Below, one piece after another: positions 50,189-58,767 of a stretch of DNA of 64,000 nt. The position numbers were made by a program, and so were the translations under genes. Source of the stretch: Pandoraea sp. (GTDB lineage Bacteria > Pseudomonadota > Gammaproteobacteria > Burkholderiales > Burkholderiaceae); NCBI RefSeq assembly GCF_004297875.1, contig NZ_SCSK01000005.1, forward strand, positions 1-64,000, in the 5' to 3' direction. Under the pieces are notes generated by a model. It saw nothing but the letters and a program-made list of their open reading frames with translations. It ran no database searches and was not told the DNA's origin. Numbering within the stretch: the first letter of the stretch is position 1; each line of letters opens with the position of its first letter.

Positions 50189-53100
50189 CTAGTCGGGCCC
50201 CCAGTGTTCGGTCGCGCTGATGCGCTCGAGCAGTTCGGCCAGCGGCATCGGCCGGCCGAAATAATAACCCTGCCCGATGTCGCACCCGATCAGGCGTAGC
50301 ATCTCGAGCGTGCGGCGGTCTTCGATGCCCTCGGCGATCACCTCGCAGCCAAGGTTCTGCGCCAGACTGACGATCGACTTGACGATCGTCATGTCGCCCG
50401 GCGAATCGAACATGCGGCGCACGAAGCTCTGGTCGATCTTGATGCCGTCCACACCCAGCGCCTGCAGATAGCCCAACGATGAATAGCCGGTGCCAAAATC
50501 GTCGATCGATACCTTGATGCCGCCGGCGCGGATTCGCTCCAGCACATCGCGCGAGCGCAGCGGATCGAGCATGATCGCGCTCTCGGTGACTTCCAGTTCG
50601 AGGTGGCACGGCGCCAACCCCACTTCGTCGAGAATGGCATGCAGCGCCTGCGGGAAATCCTCGTCGAGCAGATTTCGGGTCGAAACATTGATGCACACCG
50701 AGATTTCGCAACCGCGCTGCTGCATGCTGCGGCACGCCAGGGCCGCCTCGCGGGCCACCCACCGCGTGAGCGGATGAATCATGTCGCCAAGCTCGACGAA
50801 CTGAATAAATTCGCCCGGCAGTATCAGGCCGCGCGTCGGGTGCCGCCAGCGCAGCAACGCCTCGGCCCCGACGATGCGCCCCGTGCCAAGATCGACCTTG
50901 GGCTGGAAAAACAACTCGAACTGGTTCTGCGCCAGGGCCAGCTTGACATCGGAAGTCAGCGCCAGGCGCTCCTGCGAGTTGGGGTCCTTGCTGCGCTCGT
51001 AGACCGACACACCGCGTCCCTCCTGCTTGGCGGCGTACATGGCCACGTCGGCGCAGCGCAGCAGGCTGCCTGCGTCGTTGCCATGCAGGCCGGCAATCGC
51101 AATGCCGATGCTCGCGTCAATCTGCAGGCGCGCGCCCTGGATGTCGAACGGCTGTCGCACATAGCCGAGCAAATCGTGGGCGATTTGCTGGAGCGCCGGC
51201 ACGTTCTCGGCGCCGGTGACGATAAAGGCGAATTCGTCGCCGCCCAGGCGCACTACGATGTCGCCGGGGCGTTGCAGACTCACGAGCCGCTCGGCCAGCT
51301 TGGCCAGCAATTGGTCGCCGGCCTGGTGACCGAGGGTGTCGTTGACTTCCTTGAAACGGTCGAGATCCATCAGCATCAGCGCGCTCACGCGCCCATACTG
51401 GCTGTCCGCCTCGATCGCGCGCCTGGCCGCCTCGGCCAGCAATGCGCGGTTCGGCAGGCCGGTGAGCGCGTCATGCGTGGCCTGATGCTGCAATGCAGCC
51501 CGCTGTGCCTTGCGCTCGGTGATATCGAAGAAAGTGACCACCGCGCCGACCAGCGCGCCGTCCTGGCGCATCGGGTATGACCAGTATTCGACCGGTATGG
51601 CCGCGCCGTCGCGGCGCCAGAACACTTCGTCATCCTTATGCGCCGGCGTCGGCTGCAGCGAAGTCCGGCAGATCGGACAATCCTCGCGCGGATAGCCGCT
51701 GCCGTCGACGCGCGTGTGATGCACCAGGTCGTGCATCGACTTACCCAGCAGTTCCTCCTCGCGCTCGAAGCCGAGCAGTGTGATGCAGGCGCGATTGACA
51801 AAGGTGCATCGCCCTGCCGTGTCGATCCCGTAAATCGCCTCGGCGGTCGACTCGAGCAACAGTTCGAGTTGCCGGTCCCGTTCGGCCAGCGCGGCGATCG
51901 CCCGCCGGGTCGACGTCACGTCCTGCAATAGCAGCAATTGCGCGTCGCGCTGCTGGAAACGGATGCGGAACGTCTTGACCCGCACGTCGATGCACTCGCC
52001 GGATTTCTTTCGGTGGCGCCAGATCCCCCGATCGATGTAGGATGCGTTGTCCTGAGGTTCAACCGCACCCGCCTCGTCGTCGACGGGCAATTGCTGAATG
52101 TCGGCCAGCGACAGCGTCAGGAACTCCTCGCGGGTGAAGCCGTAGCCCAGAATAGCCGCATCGTTGACGGCGAGAATTTTGCGGGTTTCGGCGTCGTGGA
52201 TCCACATCGGATTCGGATTGCGCTCGAATAGATACCGGTACTCATGTTCCGACTCGACCAGGGCGCGCTTGGCCTGAGTCTGCTCGATCGCGATCGCCGC
52301 GAGTCCGCCGGCCAGCTCGACCAGCTCGAGCTCCTGCAGCGCGGGGCGGCGCACCTCCCGGTAATAGACCGCAAGCGTGCCGAGCACGCGGTTGGTCGAA
52401 GCGAAGATGGGTGTCGACCAGCACGCGCGCAGGCCATGACGCAGCGCCAGCGCCTTGTAGTCGGCCCAGCGCGGGTCGGCATCGATATCGGCCGCGACCA
52501 CGAGTTGGCCCGTGTAGGCGCTGGTGCCGCAGGAGCCGACGTTGGGCCCGATCGCCACGCCGTCGATGGCCGCCATGTAATCGGGCGGCAACGCCGAGGC
52601 TGCGGCGTGCGTCAGGCGCCTGCCCTGCGTGTCGAGCAGCATGATCGAACAGACCGCGCCGGGGATATAAGTCTGCGCGAACTCGACGATCTCCTGGAAG
52701 ATCGTCGAGTTCGGCTTGCCGGCGCTGACGAGTTGCAGGATGCGGTTCTGCGCGCTCAGGCGCGACGAGATCGATTGCAACCGCTCCATCTGCGATTCGA
52801 TCTGGTCGGCCATCTGGTTGAAATCCCGGGCCAGCCGGCCCAGCTCGTCGTGTGATTCGGCGTTGCGCGCGCGCGACTTGAAATCCCCCGCCGCGAACTT
52901 GCCCATCGCGCCGGCCAGCTCCTTGATCTGCTTGAGCACGAAGGCTTCGGCACCCAGCCAGCCCGCCAGCAACGCGGCCAGCACCACCCCGATCAGGCCG
53001 GCAACGTTACCGCGATAGCGCGCCTGGGCGGCGCCCACCAGCCGACTCACCGGATAGCCGAGCGCGATCGTCAAGCCATGCGGGTCATCCGGCAAGCCGG

Positions 53101-53869
53101 CGGCTGCGTAGCTGAAAATCCATTGCTCGCCGGCGAGTTTTTCATCGACAGTGCCGCTCAGGTGTTCAAGACTGCGGTGGAACACCTCTGCGCTGACCGG
53201 CGCCGGCACGGCGGGCTGCGTCTGCGTCGCGTATTTGGCGAGCAGTTGGCCATTGCGGTCGAACATCAGCAGCAGCGCCTCGCGCCCGGGCGGCAGGGCA
53301 TCGACCGTGGACTGCAGCGACGACAGCCGTAACGCCGCATACACGATTGCCGTTACCCGGCCCTGCGCATCGACCAATGGGTAGCCGATGCCGACGCTGG
53401 GCAAGCCGGTGACCCGCCCGATCTGGTATTCGCCAATGGCGAAATCCTTGGCGCGCAGCGCGCGCTGAAAGTAAGCGCGATCCCTGAGGTTGACATTTGG
53501 CTTGACAGGCAGGGCGCTACACAGAATCTCGCCCGAGATCGAGGCGACCCCCATGTTGCTGTAGCGCGGGTTTTTGGCGATAAACTGGCTCATGAAGGCC
53601 GAACAGCGCGGCCAGTTGCGGTTAGCGACCACGGGTGTCGCGGCCATCGAGGAGAGCACCTCCTTGGTGCTGTTGACCAGCCACCCGTGATAGTCGGCCG
53701 CCAGCTGGACCATCCGGATCGCCTCGGCCTGCTCGGCGCGACCCAAGTCATCGCGCTCGCGCGAGGCGTTATAGGTAAGCAGCGCAATGGCAGGCACCGC
53801 TGCCAACACCACCAGCAGCAGCAACCTTACCCGCAATCCCCTGAACCAGCGTGTTGAGAACTTTCGCAC
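50189..53869 (-). CDS. Cache-HAMP-GAF-PAS-GGDEF-EAL c-di-GMP enzyme
   Basis: A 1226-residue membrane-anchored protein. One helix at about residues 13-32, a periplasmic Cache-like domain to about 285, a second helix near 290-312, HAMP, GAF (380-540), two PAS domains (545-800), GGDEF (805-965) and EAL (975-1220). GGDEF is intact (RLGGDEF) with the RPGD inhibitory site. The EAL domain has GAEALLRW, LEVTES, DDFGTGYSS, KIDQSF and EGIED, so all metal and catalytic residues for phosphodiesterase activity are present. It is thus potentially bifunctional. The PAS region holds an unusual CPICRTS motif. Confidence 0.92.
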   Translation of the reverse strand: MRKFSTRWFRGLRVRLLLLVVLAAVPAIALLTYNASRERDDLGRAEQAEAIRMVQLAADYHGWLVNSTKEVLSSMAATPVVANRNWPRCSAFMSQFIAKNPRYSNMGVASISGEILCSALPVKPNVNLRDRAYFQRALRAKDFAIGEYQIGRVTGLPSVGIGYPLVDAQGRVTAIVYAALRLSSLQSTVDALPPGREALLLMFDRNGQLLAKYATQTQPAVPAPVSAEVFHRSLEHLSGTVDEKLAGEQWIFSYAAAGLPDDPHGLTIALGYPVSRLVGAAQARYRGNVAGLIGVVLAALLAGWLGAEAFVLKQIKELAGAMGKFAAGDFKSRARNAESHDELGRLARDFNQMADQIESQMERLQSISSRLSAQNRILQLVSAGKPNSTIFQEIVEFAQTYIPGAVCSIMLLDTQGRRLTHAAASALPPDYMAAIDGVAIGPNVGSCGTSAYTGQLVVAADIDADPRWADYKALALRHGLRACWSTPIFASTNRVLGTLAVYYREVRRPALQELELVELAGGLAAIAIEQTQAKRALVESEHEYRYLFERNPNPMWIHDAETRKILAVNDAAILGYGFTREEFLTLSLADIQQLPVDDEAGAVEPQDNASYIDRGIWRHRKKSGECIDVRVKTFRIRFQQRDAQLLLLQDVTSTRRAIAALAERDRQLELLLESTAEAIYGIDTAGRCTFVNRACITLLGFEREEELLGKSMHDLVHHTRVDGSGYPREDCPICRTSLQPTPAHKDDEVFWRRDGAAIPVEYWSYPMRQDGALVGAVVTFFDITERKAQRAALQHQATHDALTGLPNRALLAEAARRAIEADSQYGRVSALMLMDLDRFKEVNDTLGHQAGDQLLAKLAERLVSLQRPGDIVVRLGGDEFAFIVTGAENVPALQQIAHDLLGYVRQPFDIQGARLQIDASIGIAIAGLHGNDAGSLLRCADVAMYAAKQEGRGVSVYERSKDPNSQERLALTSDVKLALAQNQFELFFQPKVDLGTGRIVGAEALLRWRHPTRGLILPGEFIQFVELGDMIHPLTRWVAREAALACRSMQQRGCEISVCINVSTRNLLDEDFPQALHAILDEVGLAPCHLELEVTESAIMLDPLRSRDVLERIRAGGIKVSIDDFGTGYSSLGYLQALGVDGIKIDQSFVRRMFDSPGDMTIVKSIVSLAQNLGCEVIAEGIEDRRTLEMLRLIGCDIGQGYYFGRPMPLAELLERISATEHWGPD

Positions 53870-54126
53870 TGGATTGGCCCCGTTGCTCCCTTCTTCTTGG
53901 GTTCGACATTGAGACTATCGTCGGACAGGGAGTCGTCAAACTTTTGAGTCGATCAATTTGCATCACATGCCGCATGCGGCTCGATGGTTTTCCTGGGTGG
54001 CATGTCTCCGCGGGTAGGGTCGGGAGTGCGCGCAGCGCGCGATACGGCAGTGTACCTCGTTTGGATACCGGTGCGATATCTCCTAAGGTGGTGTCCGAAC
54101 GGCGTGCCGGTCCGACGCGGGCTGCG

Positions 54127-55446
54127 CTAGGCGCGCGGCCTGACCTCCCTGGCCAGCGGCAGGCTTGCCAGACGATGGCCGATCACCGAGCGCAGCGCGG
54201 GCGGTGCATCCAGTTCGTCGAGCAAGCGCGGCCAATGCGCGCGCGCCTGCGCCACCGCGTCCCTGACAGCCGCCGTGGCGATACGCCGCGGCACGCCGGC
54301 CTGCTCGGCGATCTGCCCGTAGGTCGCCAGGGTCTCCTCGCGTTGCAGGCGATCGATCGCGACGTTCTGGCCATATGCCGCGAAACCAGGTAGCGCCGCC
54401 ACACAGACGATGTCGTAGGCGGGCGACAATGCCGGCAAGCGCCCGTTGGGGTACACCACCGAGAAATTCTTCAGGTGAGCGTCGCTGTTGCCGATCAGCG
54501 CATTGACCGCCTGCCGCAGAAAAAACTGACGGACATGTTCGACGCCGCTCTGGCTGAGCCGGTACAGCACGGCAACGAACTGCACGTAGGCATCAGGCCC
54601 GGCATACTTGGCCGCCGGCATGCGCCCCAGCACCTGGCAGGCATCCTCCGCGTGGACGCGGGCGCTCGGCGTGCGATCGAAGCGGTCGACCGCGAGGTAG
54701 CGCAAATTTTCACCCAGCGACGCGGCGAGGCCATCGACCTCGATCGTCGAGAGCGGCAGCACCGTGTTCGGCGCGACGTCGACGCCAGCGGCAGCGGCCA
54801 GCCGCATGCAAATCGACTCGTTGATGATTTGCGAGTCGTCGCCCCTGGCTGGCAGCTTGGCGATCACATCGGAGAGCCGGCCGCGCGACGGCAGGGTATA
54901 GCGACGGCCCTGCTCGGCGGTCGACAGGGCCAGCTTGTTTTGCACCCCCGAGACGGACGCCGCGCCCTGGGTGGCCCCCTCGACGACACAGACTTCGAGA
55001 TTGTCGGCGCCACCGGTCACGCCATACGCGCGCACCGCCGCCGGCAAGGCGTCGAGATCGGCCGGCACCACCACCACCGCGCCCGGCAAATCTTCGCCGG
55101 CTGAGGCCAGGACGCCGAAATCGTCCCTGTCGCCGGGGTTGTGGCGCGTGAGTTCGAGCCGCTTGCGCAACTCGCCCTCGGGCAGTAACCCCGCGAAATA
55201 CGGCGGCAGCGCATGGCCGGTGTTGTAGAGCGCCGGATGGAACGGGTTGTCGAACACCTCCGCGGTGGCGCGGCGGCCCGCTTCGGTCGGCACCGAGATC
55301 GACAGGCTCAGCGTCGGCCGCTGCGGATCGGCGCGAAACGCTTCGGACGGCACGAAACGCACATTGCCGCCGGCCTCGCACAAATGACCGCACAGACGGC
55401 CATAAAGCCATACCTCCAGATAGCGCGGGTGAAGCGCCTCACTCAT
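54127..55446 (-). CDS. hipA: HipA-type Ser/Thr kinase toxin
   Basis: A 439-residue HipA-family kinase. The N-terminal HipA-N domain (LEVWLYGRLCGHLCEAGG) leads to the nucleotide loop VSGVQNKLALS and the catalytic motif LIGNSDAHLKNFSVVYP with the essential Asp and Asn. SPAYDIVCV follows as the metal-binding segment. HipA of E. coli phosphorylates glutamyl-tRNA synthetase and induces persistence. The start at 55446 overlaps the hipB stop by 8 bases, so the two are translationally coupled. The length is that of the full-size family. Confidence 0.92.
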   Translation of the reverse strand: MSEALHPRYLEVWLYGRLCGHLCEAGGNVRFVPSEAFRADPQRPTLSLSISVPTEAGRRATAEVFDNPFHPALYNTGHALPPYFAGLLPEGELRKRLELTRHNPGDRDDFGVLASAGEDLPGAVVVVPADLDALPAAVRAYGVTGGADNLEVCVVEGATQGAASVSGVQNKLALSTAEQGRRYTLPSRGRLSDVIAKLPARGDDSQIINESICMRLAAAAGVDVAPNTVLPLSTIEVDGLAASLGENLRYLAVDRFDRTPSARVHAEDACQVLGRMPAAKYAGPDAYVQFVAVLYRLSQSGVEHVRQFFLRQAVNALIGNSDAHLKNFSVVYPNGRLPALSPAYDIVCVAALPGFAAYGQNVAIDRLQREETLATYGQIAEQAGVPRRIATAAVRDAVAQARAHWPRLLDELDAPPALRSVIGHRLASLPLAREVRPRA

Positions 55447-55732
55447 GCTCGCCCGCCAGGAAAATGTCGACCGCGCCGCGGGCCGTGCGGTCCGCCCCGC
55501 CGCCCTTGCCGGCCAGCACCTGCCGGACTTCCGCCACATGCTCGTTGGGAACCAGCACCCACTCGGCATTGAGCGACGAGGCCAGCGCCTCGAGCGTTGA
55601 GGCCCGGCTATCCTTCTTGCCCAGCAAGATGGCCGACACATTCGGCACCGCCATGCCGAGCAGGCGCCCGACCTCGGCCAGACTCATCCGACGGTGCTCC
55701 CGTAACGCCCGGCATTGAGAGATTAATGACAT
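55439..55732 (-). CDS. hipB: HipB-type antitoxin and autorepressor
   Basis: A 97-residue helix-turn-helix protein of the Xre/HipB group: CRALREHRRMSLAEVGRLLGMAVPNVSAILLGKKDS. It is upstream of and overlapping hipA, the standard antitoxin-toxin order. HipB normally binds two-fold operators upstream of its own gene and neutralises HipA by complex formation. A GATTCTATAA half-site lies 23 bases upstream of its start, with two inverse copies further out. The C-terminal tail (GGGADRTARGAVDIFLAGEHE) is basic/acidic and probably flexible, as in E. coli HipB. Confidence 0.88.
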   Translation of the reverse strand: MSLISQCRALREHRRMSLAEVGRLLGMAVPNVSAILLGKKDSRASTLEALASSLNAEWVLVPNEHVAEVRQVLAGKGGGADRTARGAVDIFLAGEHE

Positions 55733-55754
55733 AAAATCAATTTATACATTAAAT

Positions 55755-55764
55755 GATTCTATAA
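55755..55764 (-). promoter_or_regulatory. Candidate HipB operator half-site
   Basis: GATTCTATAA on the plus strand, 23-32 bases before the hipB start codon. It is the reverse complement of the TTATAGAATC core repeated at 55804 and 55834, so the three form an inverted-plus-direct set. Confidence 0.5.
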
Positions 55765-55800
55765 TATAACTATGATGCCAAGCACAGCAAGATATGTATT

Positions 55801-55847
55801 ATTTTATAGAATCTTTTCAATGGCGCATTGATTTTATAGAATCTTTT
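55801..55847. repeat. Two 17-bp direct repeats
   Basis: Identical 17-bp copies (55801-55817 and 55831-55847) containing TTATAGAATC, with a 30-base period, about three helical turns. They lie 69-115 bases upstream of hipB. They are candidate HipB-binding sites or marks of an acquired element. Confidence 0.75.
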
Positions 55848-56008
55848 TTATGCAAGGTGATAGGCCGTGCGCTTTTTCATCGCATGGATGACGCAGGCGC
55901 CGAATGAAGCCATGTTGCAGCGCGGCGTATTGCCGCACTCCCTCGTCGTTCGATAGCTTCAGAGGCAATCGGAATTGTCCTATAAGTCCAATAAATATCA
56001 ACGGTTTA

Positions 56009-56022
56009 TTGATCTTGAGCAA
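56009..56022. promoter_or_regulatory. FNR/Anr-like box upstream of cydAB
   Basis: TTGAT-CTTG-AGCAA, one mismatch from TTGAT-N4-ATCAA, about 150 bases before the cydA start. Anr/FNR control of terminal oxidase genes is common, which makes this plausible but not proven. Confidence 0.35.
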
Positions 56023-56170
56023 AGATTATCCCGATAACCGCCGCGTCCTTTTGACGCACGCTGCACCGTAGCAATACGGCGGGCATTGTCCTACGCTTAC
56101 TTCGTCTGCCTCGCGCAGAGCGCGCCGACAACAGTCCCCGCGCAACGCTTTTTTTCGCAGTCGAACAACC

Positions 56171-57565
56171 ATGGCCCCCGCCCTATCCGCTTTCGACCTG
56201 GCACGCATCCAGTTCGCTTTCACCGTTTCGTTCCACATCGTATTCCCGGCGCTGAGCATCGGCCTGGCCAGTTTCATCGCCGTGCTCGAATGGCGTTGGC
56301 TCAAGACCGGCAAGGCCTATTACAAAACGCTTTGCCTGTTCTGGTCGAAGATCTTTGCCGTGGCCTTTGCGATGGGCGTGGTCTCCGGCGTGGTGATGAG
56401 CTATCAGTTCGGCACCAACTGGTCGGGCTTTTCCAGCTTCGCCGGCCCGATTACCGGCCCGCTGCTGATGTACGAGGTCATGACCGCATTTTTCCTCGAG
56501 GCCGGCTTTCTGGGCATCATGCTGTTCGGCTGGCACCGCGTCAGCGCCCGCGCGCATTTTGGCGCGACGCTGACGGTGGCGCTCGGTACGTTGATTTCCA
56601 CCTTCTGGATTCTGGCCTCGAACAGCTGGATGCAAACGCCGCAAGGCTTCAAGGTGGCCGACGGCCATGTCGTGCCGGTCGACTGGTTCAAGATCATTTT
56701 CAATCCGTCGTTTCCGTACCGGCTCGCGCATATGGCGCTGGCGGCCTTCATCGTAGCGGGATTGGTGGTCGCCGCCACGGGCGCCTGGCACCTGCTCAAG
56801 GGGCGCCGTGATCCGGCCGTCACCAAAATGTTCTCGATGGCGCTTTGGCTGCTGCTGATCCTCACGCCAATTCAGGCACTCGTGGGCGACCAGCATGGCC
56901 TGAACACGCTCAAGTACCAGCCAGCCAAGATTGCCGCGATCGAAGGCCTGTGGAACACCGAACACAATGGCACCGCGCTCAACCTGTTCGGTATTCCCGA
57001 CATGAAGGCTGAAACGACGCGCTATGCCATCTCGATTCCGCACCTCGGCAGCCTGTTGCTCACGCACAGCTGGGACGGCGCCGTTCGCGGCCTGAAGGAT
57101 TTCCCGGCCGCCGATCGACCCGACTCGACGGTCGTGTTCTGGAGTTTTCGCATCATGGTCGGATTCGGGTTGCTCATGATCGCGATGTCGGTGCTGGCAT
57201 GGGTGCTGCGCCGTCGTCACCGGCTATATGAAGCGCGTCTGTTTCACAAGTTCGTGCTCGTCATGGGCCCGGCCGGATTCGTCTCGCTGCTGGCCGGCTG
57301 GGTCACCACGGAAGCCGGTCGCCAGCCGTGGGTCGTGTACGGCGTGATGCGAACCTCGCAGGCCGTCTCGCCCCTCACCACGCAGCAGGTCGGGCTGTCC
57401 CTGATGATTTTTGTGATTGTCTACTTTCTGGTATTCGGCACTGGCGTCTATTACCTGCTCAAGCTGATGCGCTCCGGACCCGCGCTGCCGGGTCAGGCGC
57501 AGCCGCATGCATTGGGCAATCTGCCCAGTGGGCGAGCACAGACCGGCCGGCTGGCCGATGCGTGA
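56171..57565 (+). CDS. cydA: Cytochrome bd-type quinol oxidase subunit I
   Basis: A 464-residue membrane protein, CydA of the short-Q-loop, cyanide-insensitive (CioA) type. Heme ligands are His in FTVSFHIVFP (b595 or d region), His in RLAHMALAAF and Met in FRIMVGFG; GRQPWVVYGVMRTSQAVSP is the diagnostic segment of subunit I. It oxidises quinol and reduces oxygen to water without pumping protons, at high oxygen affinity, and can resist nitric oxide and cyanide. It is followed by cydB (24 bases) and a DUF2474 gene. The Q loop is shorter than in E. coli CydA. Confidence 0.93.
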   Translation: MAPALSAFDLARIQFAFTVSFHIVFPALSIGLASFIAVLEWRWLKTGKAYYKTLCLFWSKIFAVAFAMGVVSGVVMSYQFGTNWSGFSSFAGPITGPLLMYEVMTAFFLEAGFLGIMLFGWHRVSARAHFGATLTVALGTLISTFWILASNSWMQTPQGFKVADGHVVPVDWFKIIFNPSFPYRLAHMALAAFIVAGLVVAATGAWHLLKGRRDPAVTKMFSMALWLLLILTPIQALVGDQHGLNTLKYQPAKIAAIEGLWNTEHNGTALNLFGIPDMKAETTRYAISIPHLGSLLLTHSWDGAVRGLKDFPAADRPDSTVVFWSFRIMVGFGLLMIAMSVLAWVLRRRHRLYEARLFHKFVLVMGPAGFVSLLAGWVTTEAGRQPWVVYGVMRTSQAVSPLTTQQVGLSLMIFVIVYFLVFGTGVYYLLKLMRSGPALPGQAQPHALGNLPSGRAQTGRLADA

Positions 57566-57589
57566 GACTTTTCGAATAGCGAGGCAACA

Positions 57590-58594
57590 ATGAATGTGAC
57601 TGTCATATGGGCCGGCATTATCGCACTGGGCCTGTTCATGTACGTCGTGCTCGATGGTTTCGATCTGGGCATCGGCATCCTGTTTCCGCTGTTTCCCGAT
57701 GCCCGCGAACGCGACCTGATGATGAACACGGTAGCGCCGGTGTGGGACGGCAACGAGACGTGGCTGGTGCTTGGCGGCGCGGGATTGTTCGCGGTATTTC
57801 CGGTGGTGTATTCGACCGTGCTCTCGGCGCTGTACCTGCCGCTGATCTTTATGCTCGTGTGCCTGATCTTTCGCGGCGTGTCGTTCGAGATCCGCGCCAA
57901 GGCCAATCGCACCAAGCCGATGTGGGATTTGGCATTCATTGGCGGCTCGACGGGCGCGGCCTTTTTTCAGGGTGTCGCGCTGGGTGCGTTCCTGCAGGGC
58001 ATCCCGATGGCCGATGGCCGCTTCGCCGGCGGCGCCTTCGAATGGCTCACGCCGTTCGCGGTCTTCACCGGCCTGGGCCTGGCCGCAACCTATGCGCTGC
58101 TGGGCTGCTGCTGGCTGGTGGCCAAGACCGAGGGGGATCTCCAGCGACGCCTGCACCGGCTGGCGTGGCCATTGACGGTCGTCCTGCTTGGGTTCATCGC
58201 GGCCATCAGCGTGTGGACGCCGCTGCAGGACCCGCATATCGCCCAACGCTGGTTCGACACCGCCTGGCTTTACCGCCTGTTGCCAGCGCCGCTGCTGGTG
58301 GCCGTGTGCGCCGGCGCGATGTATCGGGCGCTGCGCGGCCGGCACCACATCACGCCGTTCGCGCTTGCGCTGGGTATCGTGCTGATCGGTTACGCCGGAT
58401 TGCTGGCCAGCCTGTGGCCGTTCGCGATCCCCGCGAGCCTGACGCTATGGGAAGCCGCCGCGCCGCGTTCGAGCCAGATGTTCACGCTGGTCGGCGCGGC
58501 GGTCATTTTGCCGGTCATCCTCGGGTACACGACCATGGGTTACTGGGTTTTTCGCGGCAAGGTGCGGCATGACGACCAACACCACTACCACTGA
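57590..58594 (+). CDS. cydB: Cytochrome bd-type quinol oxidase subunit II
   Basis: A 334-residue membrane protein with about eight helices, the CydB structural partner of CydA. The N-terminal LFMYVVLDGFDLGIGILFPLFPDARERDLMMNTVAPVWDGNETWLVLGGAGLFAVFP is the family signature. GSTGAAFFQGVALGAFLQGIP and GYTTMGYWVFRGK follow. The last 26 bases overlap the start of the small DUF2474 gene. The terminal HDDQHHYH is His-rich. Confidence 0.93.
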   Translation: MNVTVIWAGIIALGLFMYVVLDGFDLGIGILFPLFPDARERDLMMNTVAPVWDGNETWLVLGGAGLFAVFPVVYSTVLSALYLPLIFMLVCLIFRGVSFEIRAKANRTKPMWDLAFIGGSTGAAFFQGVALGAFLQGIPMADGRFAGGAFEWLTPFAVFTGLGLAATYALLGCCWLVAKTEGDLQRRLHRLAWPLTVVLLGFIAAISVWTPLQDPHIAQRWFDTAWLYRLLPAPLLVAVCAGAMYRALRGRHHITPFALALGIVLIGYAGLLASLWPFAIPASLTLWEAAAPRSSQMFTLVGAAVILPVILGYTTMGYWVFRGKVRHDDQHHYH

Positions 58595-58742
58595 AAACGC
58601 GGCGCCCGCCTCGCCCGCGCGGCAAACCGCGCGGGGCTGGCTGTGGTTCATCGGGCTCTGGTGCACCGGCGTGGGCGCGGCCGTGCTGCTTGGCCTGACC
58701 TTCAGGCTGCTGATGGACCTGACCCTGTTTGCCGTGAAGTAG
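58569..58742 (+). CDS. DUF2474 small bd-oxidase subunit
   Basis: A 57-residue protein overlapping the end of cydB by 26 bases in another frame. After a Thr/Ala-rich N terminus comes a single hydrophobic helix (RGWLWFIGLWCTGVGAAVLLG) and LTFRLLMDLTLFAVK, the pattern of the DUF2474 family. Such proteins are encoded after cydAB in many proteobacteria and are thought to be small subunits or assembly aids comparable to CydX. Too short for many automated gene calls. Confidence 0.8.
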   Translation: MTTNTTTTENAAPASPARQTARGWLWFIGLWCTGVGAAVLLGLTFRLLMDLTLFAVK

Positions 58743-58767
58743 CCGCGCGCGCCCCGAGTCCCTCGGC

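Larger units (their letters stand above)
55733..56170. other. AT-rich control region between hipB and cydA
   Basis: The first 115 bases are strikingly AT-rich for this genome and carry the repeated TTATAGAATC elements. The remainder is mixed, with a 62-codon minus-strand frame (55834-56022) that has no convincing homology and ends within a repeat copy. Near 56009-56022 lies an FNR-like box. Promoters of hipBA (leftward) and cydAB (rightward) must be here. Confidence 0.55.

Noticed and set aside
55834..56022. A 62-codon minus-strand frame between hipB and cydA
   Set aside because: No ribosome-binding site, ends inside the direct repeat, no recognisable family; kept only as part of the intergenic description.
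57224..58348. A 374-codon frame antisense to cydB
   Set aside because: cydB motifs on the plus strand are unambiguous; the antisense frame is a shadow.
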